DNA of 64,000 nucleotides from an uncultured Synechococcus sp. (GTDB taxonomy: Bacteria > Cyanobacteriota > Cyanobacteriia > Phormidesmidales > Phormidesmidaceae). Both the position numbers and the translations under genes were made by a program. Location: assembly GCA_937911865.1 (NCBI GenBank), contig CALDSK010000026.1:1-64000 (forward strand). Direction: 5' to 3'. Under the pieces are notes generated by a model. That model made no database searches. It was not told the DNA's origin and saw nothing but the letters and a program-made list of their open reading frames with translations. Shown one piece after another: positions 47,228 to 55,354 of this stretch (positions are counted from its first letter, which is position 1; every line of letters begins with the position of its first letter).

Positions 47228-48097
47228 ATGTCTAATTCTAAAGAGAACATGCGTGCGACAAAAGTAGAGGCGATCGCACCTGAGATCAGCGCATTGGCCC
47301 AAAAGATGATTGCCAAGCGACAGGAAACCGGCTGGCGACGAGCCATCGTAGATAGCTGGCTAATCACCGGGCGAAACCTGATTCGACTGAAAAGGAATCC
47401 GATTATCATTGTTGCGATCGCCATCTTTCCTATCGTCTTTCTCGCAGGCTTTTGGATCGTCGGCCAAAAGCTAATGGCCACCCAGGGCGTCAACTACATT
47501 CAATATCTGGTCCCTATCATCAACCTGCAAGCGCTATTCTTCGCGGGCCTTGGCTCTGCGCTGATGTTTGCCCAAGACATTGAGTCTGGCATGATGGACC
47601 GCTGCCGGGCCATGCCCATTGCTCGCATCGCCACCATTGCCGGGCTGGTCATGGCCTACATGGTCAGAGCCCTACTCTCAACATTAATTCTGCTCTTAGT
47701 GGCCTTCGCTATCTTCGGCTTCCGCTTTCAAGGCAGCGTGATAGACGCACTCGGCTACCTGCTGCTCATCGTGATCTTCACAGCGACTTGCATTACCGGC
47801 TACAGCGTTTTGGCCATCAAGCTTCGTCGACCTGATCTGGTAAACGCGGTGGCCATTATTCCTTATACGCCGCTGCTGCTGCTGAGCAATGGATTTAGCC
47901 CAACAGAAAACTTTCCAACCTGGCTACAGCCAATCATTCGCTACCAGCCCGTGAGCGTGACTTCCGACGCGCTGCGATCGCTCGTTGCCGGAGGGAGCAA
48001 TAGCCTACCGCTATTCGGCTTCAGCTTACTGTGGCTGGTGGGGCTTTTAGTTGTTTTTGGAGTATGGGCCAAGAACGCCTATAAGCAATTGGTATGA
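47228..48097 (+). CDS. ABC-2 type permease (DrrB-like), first copy
   Basis: The protein has 289 residues with six membrane helices. A cytoplasmic N-terminus (about 1-60) ends in WLITGRNLIRLKRNPIIIVA. The ABC-2 signature region is DIESGMMDRCRAMPIARIAT, and the end of the fold is LSNGFSPTENFPTWLQPIIR. It starts 5 bases after the ATPase gene and overlaps the next permease by 4 bases (ATGA). Confidence 0.92.
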   Translation: MSNSKENMRATKVEAIAPEISALAQKMIAKRQETGWRRAIVDSWLITGRNLIRLKRNPIIIVAIAIFPIVFLAGFWIVGQKLMATQGVNYIQYLVPIINLQALFFAGLGSALMFAQDIESGMMDRCRAMPIARIATIAGLVMAYMVRALLSTLILLLVAFAIFGFRFQGSVIDALGYLLLIVIFTATCITGYSVLAIKLRRPDLVNAVAIIPYTPLLLLSNGFSPTENFPTWLQPIIRYQPVSVTSDALRSLVAGGSNSLPLFGFSLLWLVGLLVVFGVWAKNAYKQLV

Positions 48098-48939
48098 TGA
48101 CGCAAAAACTTGCCCAACCTGAACTAGACCCAGATACCATCGCCGCAATGGTGGCCGCCCGCCGCGAAGGGGGCTTACAGCGCACGCTACACGATATTGT
48201 TGTCGTCGCCTGGCGAAACATGCTCATAGACTTTCGCAACCCGGCCTCTCTAGTCGTGTCTGCTCTATTTTCAACCTCGCTACTCTTCGTCTTTACAGCT
48301 AGCTTTGCCCAGGTCGTGACCCCTGGTGAAGGCTTCAGCGGCTACGCCCAATTTTTACTCCCCTTTGCATCCGTTCAGGGCCTGATGTTCAACACGGTTG
48401 ATATCGGTGTTTTTTTCTACAACGACTTAGAAAACGGTATGGACATTCGCCTGCGAGCAATGCCCATCGCCCGCCTATCTGCCATCGGCGGCAGACTGCT
48501 CTCTTCTGGGGCCAGATTACTCATTCAGGTGGCGACCATTGTGCTGGCAGGTCACCTGATCGGCTTTCGATTCCAGGGTGGGCTGCTAGGTGCCATCGGA
48601 TTTTTCTTACTGCCCGTTGTCTTTACCCTATCGCTCGCCCTCATCGGCTTCTACATTGCCGTTGGCGCAAAATCTGCCGAAACCGTCTCCGCCGTACTCA
48701 ATCCGTGGATATTGCCTTTCACCTTTTTGAGCGTAGGCTACGTTCCGATAGAAGGCTTTCCTGACTGGGCACAGCCAATCGTGACGCGCAACCCGGTTTC
48801 TATTTTGTCTGAGGCGATGCGATCGCTCGCTAGCGGTGAACCCGCCCTACAAAACGTCATCATCATCTTGCTTTGTAGCCTGGCACTATGTTTACTCTTC
48901 GGGACGTTGACAGTACGCGCCTATCAGCGAAGAATATAG
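48094..48939 (+). CDS. ABC-2 type permease (DrrB-like), second copy
   Basis: The protein has 281 residues and is a paralogue of the preceding permease, with six membrane helices and DLENGMDIRLRAMPIARLSA in the same place. The two probably form a heterodimeric channel with the DrrA-like ATPase. A 24-bp tandem repeat begins at its stop codon. Confidence 0.92.
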   Translation: MMTQKLAQPELDPDTIAAMVAARREGGLQRTLHDIVVVAWRNMLIDFRNPASLVVSALFSTSLLFVFTASFAQVVTPGEGFSGYAQFLLPFASVQGLMFNTVDIGVFFYNDLENGMDIRLRAMPIARLSAIGGRLLSSGARLLIQVATIVLAGHLIGFRFQGGLLGAIGFFLLPVVFTLSLALIGFYIAVGAKSAETVSAVLNPWILPFTFLSVGYVPIEGFPDWAQPIVTRNPVSILSEAMRSLASGEPALQNVIIILLCSLALCLLFGTLTVRAYQRRI

Positions 48940-48986
48940 CGAGATAGAGTCAGTAAAATAGAGCGAGATAGAGTCAGTAAAATAGA
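48939..48986. repeat. Tandem 24-bp repeat (GCGAGATAGAGTCAGTAAAA unit) x2
   Basis: Two exact 24-bp copies begin inside the permease stop codon, with a degenerate third following to about 49000. Confidence 0.9.
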
Positions 48987-49109
48987 GATAGAAAAATAGA
49001 AGCAACGAATAAAATAGCAAGATAAAATGTTCTTTATAAAATATATTTTAGGAATGAGAATTAAATAACGTCTAACTTACCAAAGCCCCTCACCTGCTAA
49101 AACCCAACT

Positions 49110-50678
49110 ATGCCGACAGCTCAACACTACGATGTGATCATTATTGGCACAGGCGCTGGGGGCGGAACGCTAGCGCACCGGCTAGCCCACAGTCATAAGA
49201 GCGGGGATAAAAACGGCGGAAAGAAAATACTGGTTTTAGAGCGCGGCACTTTTTTACCCAAAGAAAAACTGAACTGGAGCACAGACGCAGTCTTTCGCGA
49301 CGGCCGCTATCAAACCAACGAAGTATGGGCTGACAAAGACGGCAACGATGTAAACCCGGGCATTGGCTACTGGGTCGGGGGAAATACCAAAGTATATGGC
49401 GGCGCACTCTTTCGTCTGAGAGAAGAAGATTTTAACGAGGTCAAGCTGCACGAAGGTGTTTCACCCGCTTGGCCGCTAAAGTACGACGACTTTGCGCCTT
49501 ATTATGACGAGGCCGAAGCCCTCTATCAGGTGCATGGGAAACAAGGGCTAGACCCCACAGCACCCCCTCGCAGCGCAGAGTACCCTTACCCCGCCGTTAG
49601 CCATGAGCCTAGAATTGCCTGGCTAGACAAAGCCTTTCAAAAGAAAGGACTCAAACCGTTCTACCTACCCCTCTCAGTAAAGCTAAACGAGAAAGACGCC
49701 TTCTTGAGCGAGTGCATTCGCTGTAACACCTGCGACGGCTTTCCCTGCTTTATTGATGCTAAATCAGATGCGGACGTGAACTGCATTCGCCCTGCTATGG
49801 GTCACGAGAATGTACACCTAATCACAGAAGCGAAAGTCAACCGGCTACACACCAGCGCATCTGGGAAAGAGATTACCGGTGTTGAAACAGAAATAGCAGG
49901 AGAAACTCATACATTTTCTGGCGATATTGTTGTTGTTGCCTGCGGCGCGGTGAACTCATCCGTACTGCTGCTGAAATCGGCCAATCAGCAGCACCCCAAC
50001 GGACTCGCCAACAGCTCTGACCAGGTCGGACGAAATTTCATGAAACATCTGGCCGCGGCGATTGTCGGGCTCTCCTTAAAGGAAAATCACAGTGTCTTTC
50101 AAAAGACACTCGCCATTAACGACTATTACTGGGGAGAGCCTGGCTTTGAGTATCCGATGGGTCATGTGCAGCTGCTGGGGAAAGTGAACCATCGAATGCT
50201 GGCACTAGATGTTCCGAAAATTGCACCGACGCTGGCCCTTAGAATTGCCTCGAAGCGTACAGTGGACTGGTGGTTGACAGGAGAAGATGCACCAGAGCCA
50301 AACAACAGAATACAGGTTAAAAACGACAAGATTACGCTGAACTATACGCCGAACAATATGACGGCGTTTAAGCGGCTGATTAAGCGATGGATTAAAACGG
50401 TGCGTGCAGTAGATAACGAAGGCAGTGTGCTGCCTGTGTCCTGGTATTTTAGTAAGATTTTGCCAGTGGGTGCGATCGCGCACCAGGTCGGCACCTGCCG
50501 CTTCGGCACAGACCCAGCGACATCCGTACTCGACACCAACTGTAAAACTCACGACATAGACAACCTCTACGTCGTAGACGGTAGCTTCTTTCCATCTAGC
50601 GCCGCTGTAAACCCTTCGCTTACCATCATGGCCAACGCTATGCGCGTAGGTGACCATTTGATAGAGCGGCTTGCATAA
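49110..50678 (+). CDS. GMC-family FAD-dependent oxidoreductase
   Basis: The protein has 522 residues. FAD-binding GxGxxG is IIIGTGAGGGTLAHRLA (about 10-26), with GGNTKVYGGALFR, VVACGAVNSSVLLL and the C-terminal HQVGTCRFGTDP and VVDGSFFPSSAAVNPSLT. A Cys-rich loop CIRCNTCDGFPC (about 205-216) could hold a metal or cluster. The family oxidises alcohols or choline-like substrates; the substrate is unknown. Monocistronic. Confidence 0.92.
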   Translation: MPTAQHYDVIIIGTGAGGGTLAHRLAHSHKSGDKNGGKKILVLERGTFLPKEKLNWSTDAVFRDGRYQTNEVWADKDGNDVNPGIGYWVGGNTKVYGGALFRLREEDFNEVKLHEGVSPAWPLKYDDFAPYYDEAEALYQVHGKQGLDPTAPPRSAEYPYPAVSHEPRIAWLDKAFQKKGLKPFYLPLSVKLNEKDAFLSECIRCNTCDGFPCFIDAKSDADVNCIRPAMGHENVHLITEAKVNRLHTSASGKEITGVETEIAGETHTFSGDIVVVACGAVNSSVLLLKSANQQHPNGLANSSDQVGRNFMKHLAAAIVGLSLKENHSVFQKTLAINDYYWGEPGFEYPMGHVQLLGKVNHRMLALDVPKIAPTLALRIASKRTVDWWLTGEDAPEPNNRIQVKNDKITLNYTPNNMTAFKRLIKRWIKTVRAVDNEGSVLPVSWYFSKILPVGAIAHQVGTCRFGTDPATSVLDTNCKTHDIDNLYVVDGSFFPSSAAVNPSLTIMANAMRVGDHLIERLA

Positions 50679-50717
50679 GGCATCTACGATGACGCATCTC
50701 TATCGATCTAAACTTGC

Positions 50718-51137
50718 TCATTCTAAAATTTCGGGGTCAGGTTGTTTGATAACTTGAATGTGCAAGAATTCTTCGCCAGTGCAAAACCCTCTCGCTAGCA
50801 CAGGCGATATGCCCTTCACGCGAAAAGAACTGTTGACGTCGCGACGACGATTAACAAAGTCAGAGATTTGGTAGTCATCAACATAAACAACGCCATTAAG
50901 TGCGTCGCTCACAGGCTTCACAATGGCATCGCTATCTGGCAGAGCACCCCCTTCTAAGGTGGCAGAATCGTAGTAGTGGGTAATGGTTACTTGAACAAGA
51001 TCGCCAACAGGCGCTGTTGCAGGCCAATTTGCGATCGCAGCTTCTCGAACGACCGAACGCCAACGCCGCAAGTCAGCCTTGTCTTTACTTCCATGTGGAA
51101 CTGGTCGGCCTATCACAACAAATTCGAAGGGCATCAC
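50718..51137 (-). CDS. RusA-like Holliday junction nuclease family protein, copy 1
   Basis: The protein has 139 residues. The RusA core is visible: PFEFVVIGRPVPHGSKDK at the start, PDSDAIVKPVSDALNGVVYV with the two Asp residues and Lys of the DxDNxxK motif, and VDDYQISDF. The Asn of DxDN is replaced by Ala. A family extension follows (VKGISPVLARGFCTGEEFLH). RusA resolves Holliday junctions and often comes from prophages. A second copy lies 880 bases upstream on the same strand. Confidence 0.75.
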   Translation of the reverse strand: MMPFEFVVIGRPVPHGSKDKADLRRWRSVVREAAIANWPATAPVGDLVQVTITHYYDSATLEGGALPDSDAIVKPVSDALNGVVYVDDYQISDFVNRRRDVNSSFRVKGISPVLARGFCTGEEFLHIQVIKQPDPEILE

Positions 51138-51599
51138 GGCAACAACTTAGAGAAAAGAAATTAGGGGAAATAAATAATTTGCTTAAGTTAACTTTCGTCC
51201 CTAGAAGAACCTTATAAAAATTACGGGTTCATATTAGGTTCTTACTTTACAATCATCGAGCTTGTAGCCCCTCACCTATATCCAGAATCGGAGTTTGTTC
51301 AGGTGATGTGGTTTACCGATGTGACACCTCTATGTAGAGAACACACCCTTAAAACAGTCGTGTACTCAAGCGTTAGAGTTTAAAGCTCAGAAAATATTTC
51401 CAAAAATCTCCAAAGAGTCTCTACGGCTGGTCAGCACCTATTGCAGTAGGCGATGTCTCTTGTCTCTACACCGCTATTCTCTATACCGCCATATAACTGT
51501 GAAGGCTCAATACATACATACCATTAACTTATTTCATCAGAGTCCTGACAGTCAGGGTTGACTCGAAGAAATCGTAAGTGAAAAAAAGTTGCAGAAAAG
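51138..51599. other. Non-coding stretch upstream of RusA-like copy 1
   Basis: No supported ORF. The promoter of the RusA-like gene should lie near 51140-51220. CTCTATA/CTCTACA words recur at 51460-51500. Confidence 0.4.
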
Positions 51600-51637
51600 T
51601 TCTATGCCACAGGCGCTAGTTAGCCTGTGGCATAGAA
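51575..51637 (-). terminator. Minus-strand terminator overlapping the end of the nuclease-like gene
   Basis: A perfect 15-bp stem, TTCTATGCCACAGGC (51600-51614) with GCCTGTGGCATAGAA (51623-51637), 8-base loop. On the minus strand it is followed by CTTTTCTGCAACTTTTTTT. The upstream arm contains the last codons of the gene that ends at 51616. Confidence 0.8.
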
Positions 51638-52005
51638 TCAGCAGAGCGAGGATTGGTAACAACAAGCTCAAACTCCCAGTTCGCTAACCTCTGTATGCGT
51701 TCGCTAATTCGACAGAGATCCTTATCACCTGCCTGTGTCAACGTGTCGCGCGTTCTGACAGCAACGGCGACGGTTTTCTCTCCGCACTTCGCGACCAGAG
51801 ACAGCGCACAGTCCGCCAGAGCAGGCGGAATATCTTGAGCTGACGGGTAAATAATCACCTGGCAGCCTTCATGTCGATACTCTCTCGCAAGCGTTATAAC
51901 CCGCTGGTGCTCTATGTTTTCAACCCGCTGACGCTCTGTGCTTTCAACTCGCGGGCGCTCTGTGTTTTCAACTCGCTGGTGCTCTGTGTTTTCTGGGCGT
52001 ACCAT
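51616..52005 (-). CDS. Degenerate PD-(D/E)XK-like protein with repetitive N-terminus
   Basis: The protein has 129 residues. Residues 4-36 are four copies of an 8-residue unit (ENTEHQRV and variants) from a 24-bp tandem DNA repeat (about 51902-51997). The rest, LAREYRHEGCQVIIYPSAQD, then ALSLVAKCGEKTVAVAVRTR and LANWEFELVVTNPR, resembles small cyanobacterial restriction-endonuclease-like proteins whose core reads DLIA...VVEVKTR. Here the Asp, Glu and Lys positions are non-acidic or Arg (VAVAVRTR), so I infer loss of nuclease activity. The true start could lie after the repeat. It sits between the two RusA-like genes. Confidence 0.55.
   Translation of the reverse strand: MVRPENTEHQRVENTERPRVESTERQRVENIEHQRVITLAREYRHEGCQVIIYPSAQDIPPALADCALSLVAKCGEKTVAVAVRTRDTLTQAGDKDLCRISERIQRLANWEFELVVTNPRSADSMPQAN
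51902..51997. repeat. 24-bp in-frame tandem repeat x4
   Basis: Four copies (unit like CGCTGGTGCTCTGTGTTTTC plus AACT) encode the repeated ENTEHQRV-type octapeptide. The unit length is a multiple of three and keeps the frame. Confidence 0.85.
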
Positions 52006-52020
52006 ACCAAAACTATCGAT

Positions 52021-52437
52021 TTATTTGAGGGAAGCCGGGTCGAGTGAAGCTTCTATCCTAACATGCAAAAATTGCTCACCTTTGCTGAATCCCTGAGCGA
52101 GTACTGGCGACATGCCTTTAATCCGAAACGAGCCGCTAAGGTTGCGGCGGCGACTAATAAAGTCAATAACAGCTAGGTCAGGAACAAAAATCAAACCCGC
52201 TAGCGCCTGTCTGACTGGCTTGATAATATTGTCGCTGTCTGGCACACCGCTCTCATCTGAATGACCCACATCGTAAAAGTGAGTCATCGTAATTCGCAGA
52301 GGTTCATCTAAAGGCGGATTCTGCCAGACAGCCTTGACTGACCGCCGTACAGAAGCCTGCCAGCTTTGAATACGGCTACGGTCTTTCGTCTGCTGGGAAA
52401 TGGGTTTACCGAAGACAACAAATTCGAAAGGAAGCAC
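52021..52437 (-). CDS. RusA-like Holliday junction nuclease family protein, copy 2
   Basis: I choose the GTG at 52437 (reads MLPFEFVVFGKPISQQTKDR), which gives 138 residues like copy 1; an upstream ATG at 52527 would add 30 residues without family resemblance. The active-site motif is complete: VPDSDNIIKPVRQALAGLIF, with VPDLAVIDF holding the third Asp. The C-terminal block FRIKGMSPVLAQGFSKGEQF matches copy 1. It ends 15 bases before the degenerate nuclease-like gene, so these likely share a transcript. Confidence 0.78.
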   Translation of the reverse strand: MLPFEFVVFGKPISQQTKDRSRIQSWQASVRRSVKAVWQNPPLDEPLRITMTHFYDVGHSDESGVPDSDNIIKPVRQALAGLIFVPDLAVIDFISRRRNLSGSFRIKGMSPVLAQGFSKGEQFLHVRIEASLDPASLK

Positions 52438-52533
52438 TGGTCGCCTGCTGAAAATACGCCATGAGATAAGTAGAGGTGAAAAGCACAGATAGTAAAAGCA
52501 CTTCAATTGTTCAGACGACTTCAGCACCCACCT

Positions 52534-53109
52534 CTAGAAGCCCCCATAGCCGCCCGCTATACTACCACCGCCAGCCGTTGATCTATCTTCAAAATTGTTA
52601 CCGTAGTCTTTACCCTTGTTGCTACGGATAAAGCTGCTCACATCGTCTAAATCGCTGCTGTCGTAGATATCGTCATCCGCTTTTTTGAGAACTCGACCTT
52701 GCGCGTTAAGGCGATCGCCTAACGCAATCACATCCATCGCACTAAATTCAGTATTAGCAAAGGGTAAGTGCTGAATTATCTCCTCACGAGTAATGCCGTA
52801 GTCGTAGGGCTCTGCCATCGTACTGTAGTAGGCATCAAAATCTGACTGAGAACAATATAGCGCCAAACCATAGCCATCGTGGGCCGTACTGTAGCCCCAC
52901 TTGCGCATCATATATATCACTTGCTCAGCGCTGTAATAGTCCTGCAAACCATGACGCACTCGCAAAACGCGGCCTAACCTACGCACATAGTCACGCAACG
53001 CACTGCGCTTTTGATGACGATTGATGAGACAGCCAGGCAAAACAGTCATCGGAGCCACTGTCCCCGACAAGACACCGACCAAAATTAAGAGGTTGAGTAA
53101 TGTCGCCAT
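52534..53109 (-). CDS. Conserved cyanobacterial protein with Gly-rich tail (DUF6559-like)
   Basis: The protein has 191 residues. A short N-terminal hydrophobic segment (LLNLLILVGVLSGTVAP) may be an anchor or signal. The body RLGRVLRVRHGLQDYYSAEQ and MRKWGYSTAHDGYGLALYCS is a conserved cyanobacterial block; the C-terminus is acidic then Gly-rich (GGGSIAGGYGGF). I recall this pattern as an uncharacterised DUF, and cannot assign a function. Confidence 0.65.
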   Translation of the reverse strand: MATLLNLLILVGVLSGTVAPMTVLPGCLINRHQKRSALRDYVRRLGRVLRVRHGLQDYYSAEQVIYMMRKWGYSTAHDGYGLALYCSQSDFDAYYSTMAEPYDYGITREEIIQHLPFANTEFSAMDVIALGDRLNAQGRVLKKADDDIYDSSDLDDVSSFIRSNKGKDYGNNFEDRSTAGGGSIAGGYGGF

Positions 53110-53227
53110 AGGTAAAGTCCAGTAAAGTCCACAGAGATTACATCGGCAGTCTGCGCTAGTACTCAGCGAATACTCAAACGTAATACACAGAGACTTTCTG
53201 TCATTTCGGAAAATCTATCAAAATATT

Positions 53228-53566
53228 TTAGTCAGCACGCAAGCTATCAATACTCAGAGGCACTAGCTGATTATCTGTTGTCCAAGCCATCCAAAGTTCT
53301 TCATAGGGCTCGATGATGCTGCCAGTCAGCGCACAGTGCTCTTGCCTTTGAGCTTCTCCAGCCAAAATGGTACGAATGTTTTCACGTTTTATCCGCAATG
53401 CTGGTTCATCAGAATGATGGTTCACATACTGCCAAAGAACTTCGCGCACCAGCGATTGGTATCCTTGGCTACCGGCCAAGGCCTTTAACTTATCAATAAG
53501 TTCTCGTTCAAAACGGATGCTAGTGACTTGCATTTCGGTCGTTGCGGGCTGAGTTTTCAAGGTCAT
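53228..53566 (-). CDS. Ribbon-helix-helix DNA-binding protein
   Basis: The protein has 112 residues. Residues about 14-50 form an RHH unit: the strand TSIRFERELIDKLKAL, then AGSQGYQSLVREVLWQYV. The C-terminal ~60 residues are a conserved extension with IEPYEELWMAWTTDNQLVP. RHH proteins dimerise and bind short palindromes; a perfect 22-bp palindrome lies 42 bases upstream of the start. Autoregulation is therefore a reasonable inference. No toxin partner is adjacent downstream. Confidence 0.72.
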   Translation of the reverse strand: MTLKTQPATTEMQVTSIRFERELIDKLKALAGSQGYQSLVREVLWQYVNHHSDEPALRIKRENIRTILAGEAQRQEHCALTGSIIEPYEELWMAWTTDNQLVPLSIDSLRAD

Positions 53567-53607
53567 AATGTAAAGTTTGAGATTTTTCTAAAAAAGGGTG
53601 GACATTT

Positions 53608-53629
53608 CTATACTACAACTGTAGTATAG
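53608..53629. promoter_or_regulatory. Perfect 22-bp palindrome, candidate RHH operator
   Basis: Arms CTATACTACA and TGTAGTATAG around AC, 42-63 bases upstream of the RHH gene start. The left half also resembles a -10 box on the minus strand, so binding could block its promoter. Confidence 0.6.
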
Positions 53630-53641
53630 GGGGTAACGAGA

Positions 53642-53767
53642 CTAAACAAGTGCTGCTAAGCGGTCGAACTTTGCAGATAGCCTTGTGCCCTCACTTGTAC
53701 CCTCAGTCTCACCCAAGCAAGCGTTAATATAAAACAATCCAGCTAAAAGATAGTTAGCGACAGTCAT
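53642..53767 (-). CDS. Possible small protein (41 aa) with hydrophobic N-terminus
   Basis: From the ATG at 53767 with a good ribosome site (AGGTG, 7 bases before the ATG). It would read MTVANYLLAGLFYINACLGE then a Ser/Thr/Gly-rich end. I do not recognise it. It starts on the opposite strand of, and overlaps by two bases, the ATG of the plus-strand ORF at 53766. Confidence 0.3.
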   Translation of the reverse strand: MTVANYLLAGLFYINACLGETEGTSEGTRLSAKFDRLAALV

Positions 53768-54155
53768 GATATTCACCTGCCACTCTACAGATAGCACTTC
53801 CACTACGACACAGCGTGAATCTGTCTTTTGCGCAGCACGGTTAGACATGCCGCAAGCAGGCTGTGCTATACGTGGCGCTTGGGATAGAGATATTTTCGCT
53901 AACAATATTTTCGCCAACGATAATTTCGCAGGTGCTAGCTTGCAAGCCACTGCTCAAAAAGCGGTGATCAACAGATTCGAGAGTCTTCTCAATGCAGATG
54001 GTGGCAACCAATTTGATCGTCACTATCTAGGTTCAGACCTGAACCCCGCAAACCAGTCGGTCAGTCTGCTGGTCGGAGAGCCCACACACAAATCATTAGA
54101 ACCCAAAACATACCGAAGCAGGGAACAATGGCGTATAGCTGCTGTTTCTAGTTAA
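53766..54155 (+). CDS. Hypothetical protein of accessory region
   Basis: The ORF has 129 codons and I do not recognise it. It contains a short NIFANDNF-type repetition, and no signal or membrane segment. Support for its being expressed is the clear plus-strand terminator 30 bases past its stop (54184). The second in-frame ATG (MPQAGCAIRG) is an alternative start. It competes with a minus-strand small ORF. Confidence 0.35.
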   Translation: MIFTCHSTDSTSTTTQRESVFCAARLDMPQAGCAIRGAWDRDIFANNIFANDNFAGASLQATAQKAVINRFESLLNADGGNQFDRHYLGSDLNPANQSVSLLVGEPTHKSLEPKTYRSREQWRIAAVSS

Positions 54156-54183
54156 AAAAGACCTGTACATACCAGGCTTTTAT

Positions 54184-54222
54184 CCCCTGTTTCCTTCTAC
54201 CGGAACCAGGGGTTTTGTTTTG
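54184..54222 (+). terminator. Rho-independent terminator (plus strand)
   Basis: Stem CCCCTG/CAGGGG (54184-54189, 54207-54212) extended by TTCC/GGAA, followed by TTTTGTTTT. Confidence 0.85.
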
Positions 54223-54501
54223 AGGCTCTATCTCACCCTTTTGATACTTACTCTTCTGATACTTACCCTTTTAATACTTAGCGGTTTGATGTCATGTCCT
54301 TATAGCCTTAGAAGTCCTGCGACGCTCACACCCGCCACTGTTGTGGCAGTAGAAAACGGCACCTTTGCAGGTCAGTTCTAGAAAGAACAAGAGCTAGAGT
54401 AACGCTGCGCCGCCTCCGGTGCAGGGCAAAAGTACTGCACCTTTGGTGCAGAACAATATTGCACCTTTGGTGCAGAACAATCAAAGCGGAGGCTATTAAC
54501 A
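54223..54501. other. Intergenic region with tandem and palindromic repeats
   Basis: At 54225-54290 GATACTTAC-like words repeat. At 54436-54457 and 54460-54481 a 22-bp unit occurs twice, each copy holding the hairpin GCACC-TTT-GGTGC; a partial third lies before. A ribosome site GCGGAGG follows at 54486 for the next gene. Confidence 0.6.
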
Positions 54502-54888
54502 GTGTTGAAGCTAAACTACAACGATTACGGATTGTTTCTTGAGCGAGTAACGGCGTCTTTGGATGCGATCGCCACTCAGCGCGTCATGTTGGCTGTATAC
54601 ACCGGAAAAACACTGCACCTAGAACCAGGGCGAGCGGCTTTCTTAGTATCAGCAGAAGCAACAGGCGTAGACCAGCTAGAGAGCGTACTACAAAAAGATA
54701 CTACGCAAACTATGACGTTAACTCACGTTGACGACGAGTTTGTAGAAGTGAGCTTGAAGGGTACGTGGATTGCTGATAGCGCGAATGCAGAAGCCGGTAT
54801 ATTTATCACCGCCCTCGCACCTACGACTGAAACCCTGATCTATCAGCTGTGGCAAGTGACTCAGCGTCAAACCGCTTTCTCACTCTAA
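54502..54888 (+). CDS. Conserved cyanobacterial hypothetical (Alr0857-like)
   Basis: The protein has 128 residues from a GTG start with ribosome site GCGGAGG 10 bases upstream. It begins MLKLNYNDYGLFLERVTASL, a pattern I recall for the Alr0857 family, with RVMLAVYTGKTLHLEPGRAA next. It is beta-rich and lacks signal or membrane segments. Function is unknown. A strong hairpin terminator follows at 54932. Confidence 0.7.
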   Translation: MLKLNYNDYGLFLERVTASLDAIATQRVMLAVYTGKTLHLEPGRAAFLVSAEATGVDQLESVLQKDTTQTMTLTHVDDEFVEVSLKGTWIADSANAEAGIFITALAPTTETLIYQLWQVTQRQTAFSL

Positions 54889-54931
54889 TTGCGATTTCGT
54901 TCATTCTTTCTCATTCTCGTCTTCTCATTTT

Positions 54932-54975
54932 CTGTGAGGCGTACTGAGCGGTACGCCTCACAGTTTGTCCTTTCA
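54932..54975 (+). terminator. Hairpin terminator after the Alr0857-like gene
   Basis: A perfect 13-bp stem CTGTGAGGCGTAC/GTACGCCTCACAG (54932-54944, 54951-54963) followed by TTTGTCCTTT. Confidence 0.75.
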
Positions 54976-55249
54976 GATCTTCACAGAGATATCATGTTTT
55001 TTGTATCTACTTTTCGGCACGTGCGGAAATGGCATAAGCAGTTTTCACACAGAAAACCTTTCGAACAACACTCATCTACAAAGGAAATATCAACAGCAGA
55101 AGATATGCGATTACAAAAGCATCATCTCGCTGCTGTTCATGAGCAACAGAAAGTAAAACGGAACTATTTTTTAGAACGTCGTACTTTTCTGTAGCACAGC
55201 CAAACGTCATACACAAAGAGGCTTTTACAGATTCCCAGCTTCCCCAATA
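54976..55249. other. Non-coding stretch before the repeat element and tRNA array
   Basis: No ORF or RNA that I can support; the plus-strand ORF reading across the terminator here looks spurious. Confidence 0.4.
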
Positions 55250-55354
55250 TAGCTCTCGAAGAGTTGCTTAAGACACTAACGAGAAGCTACAACCCATAGC
55301 GCACAAGCAACTCTTCTGAGCAAATGTCCTAATGCATCAGGACATTTGCTATGG
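55250..55354 (-). repeat. Two-hairpin repeat element, copy B
   Basis: The reverse complement aligns with 20484-20590 end to end. Hairpin 1 is AGCAAATGTCCT/AGGACATTTGCT (12 perfect pairs); hairpin 2 is GAAGAGTTGCTT/AAGCAACTCTTC (12 perfect pairs). Its right end abuts the first tRNA-like fragment. Confidence 0.8.

Noticed and set aside
50718..53566. Prophage remnant.
   Set aside because: RusA-like genes occur in phages, but no integrase, capsid, terminase or attachment repeats are visible; the neighbours are cyanobacterial conserved proteins.
54436..54481. Paired 22-bp repeats as a CRISPR array or an iteron origin.
   Set aside because: Only two full copies with a 2-base spacer, no cas genes and no replication initiator nearby.
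54889..55194. ORF of 101 codons starting at the stop of the Alr0857-like gene.
   Set aside because: It reads through a clear hairpin terminator, has no ribosome site and no recognisable family.
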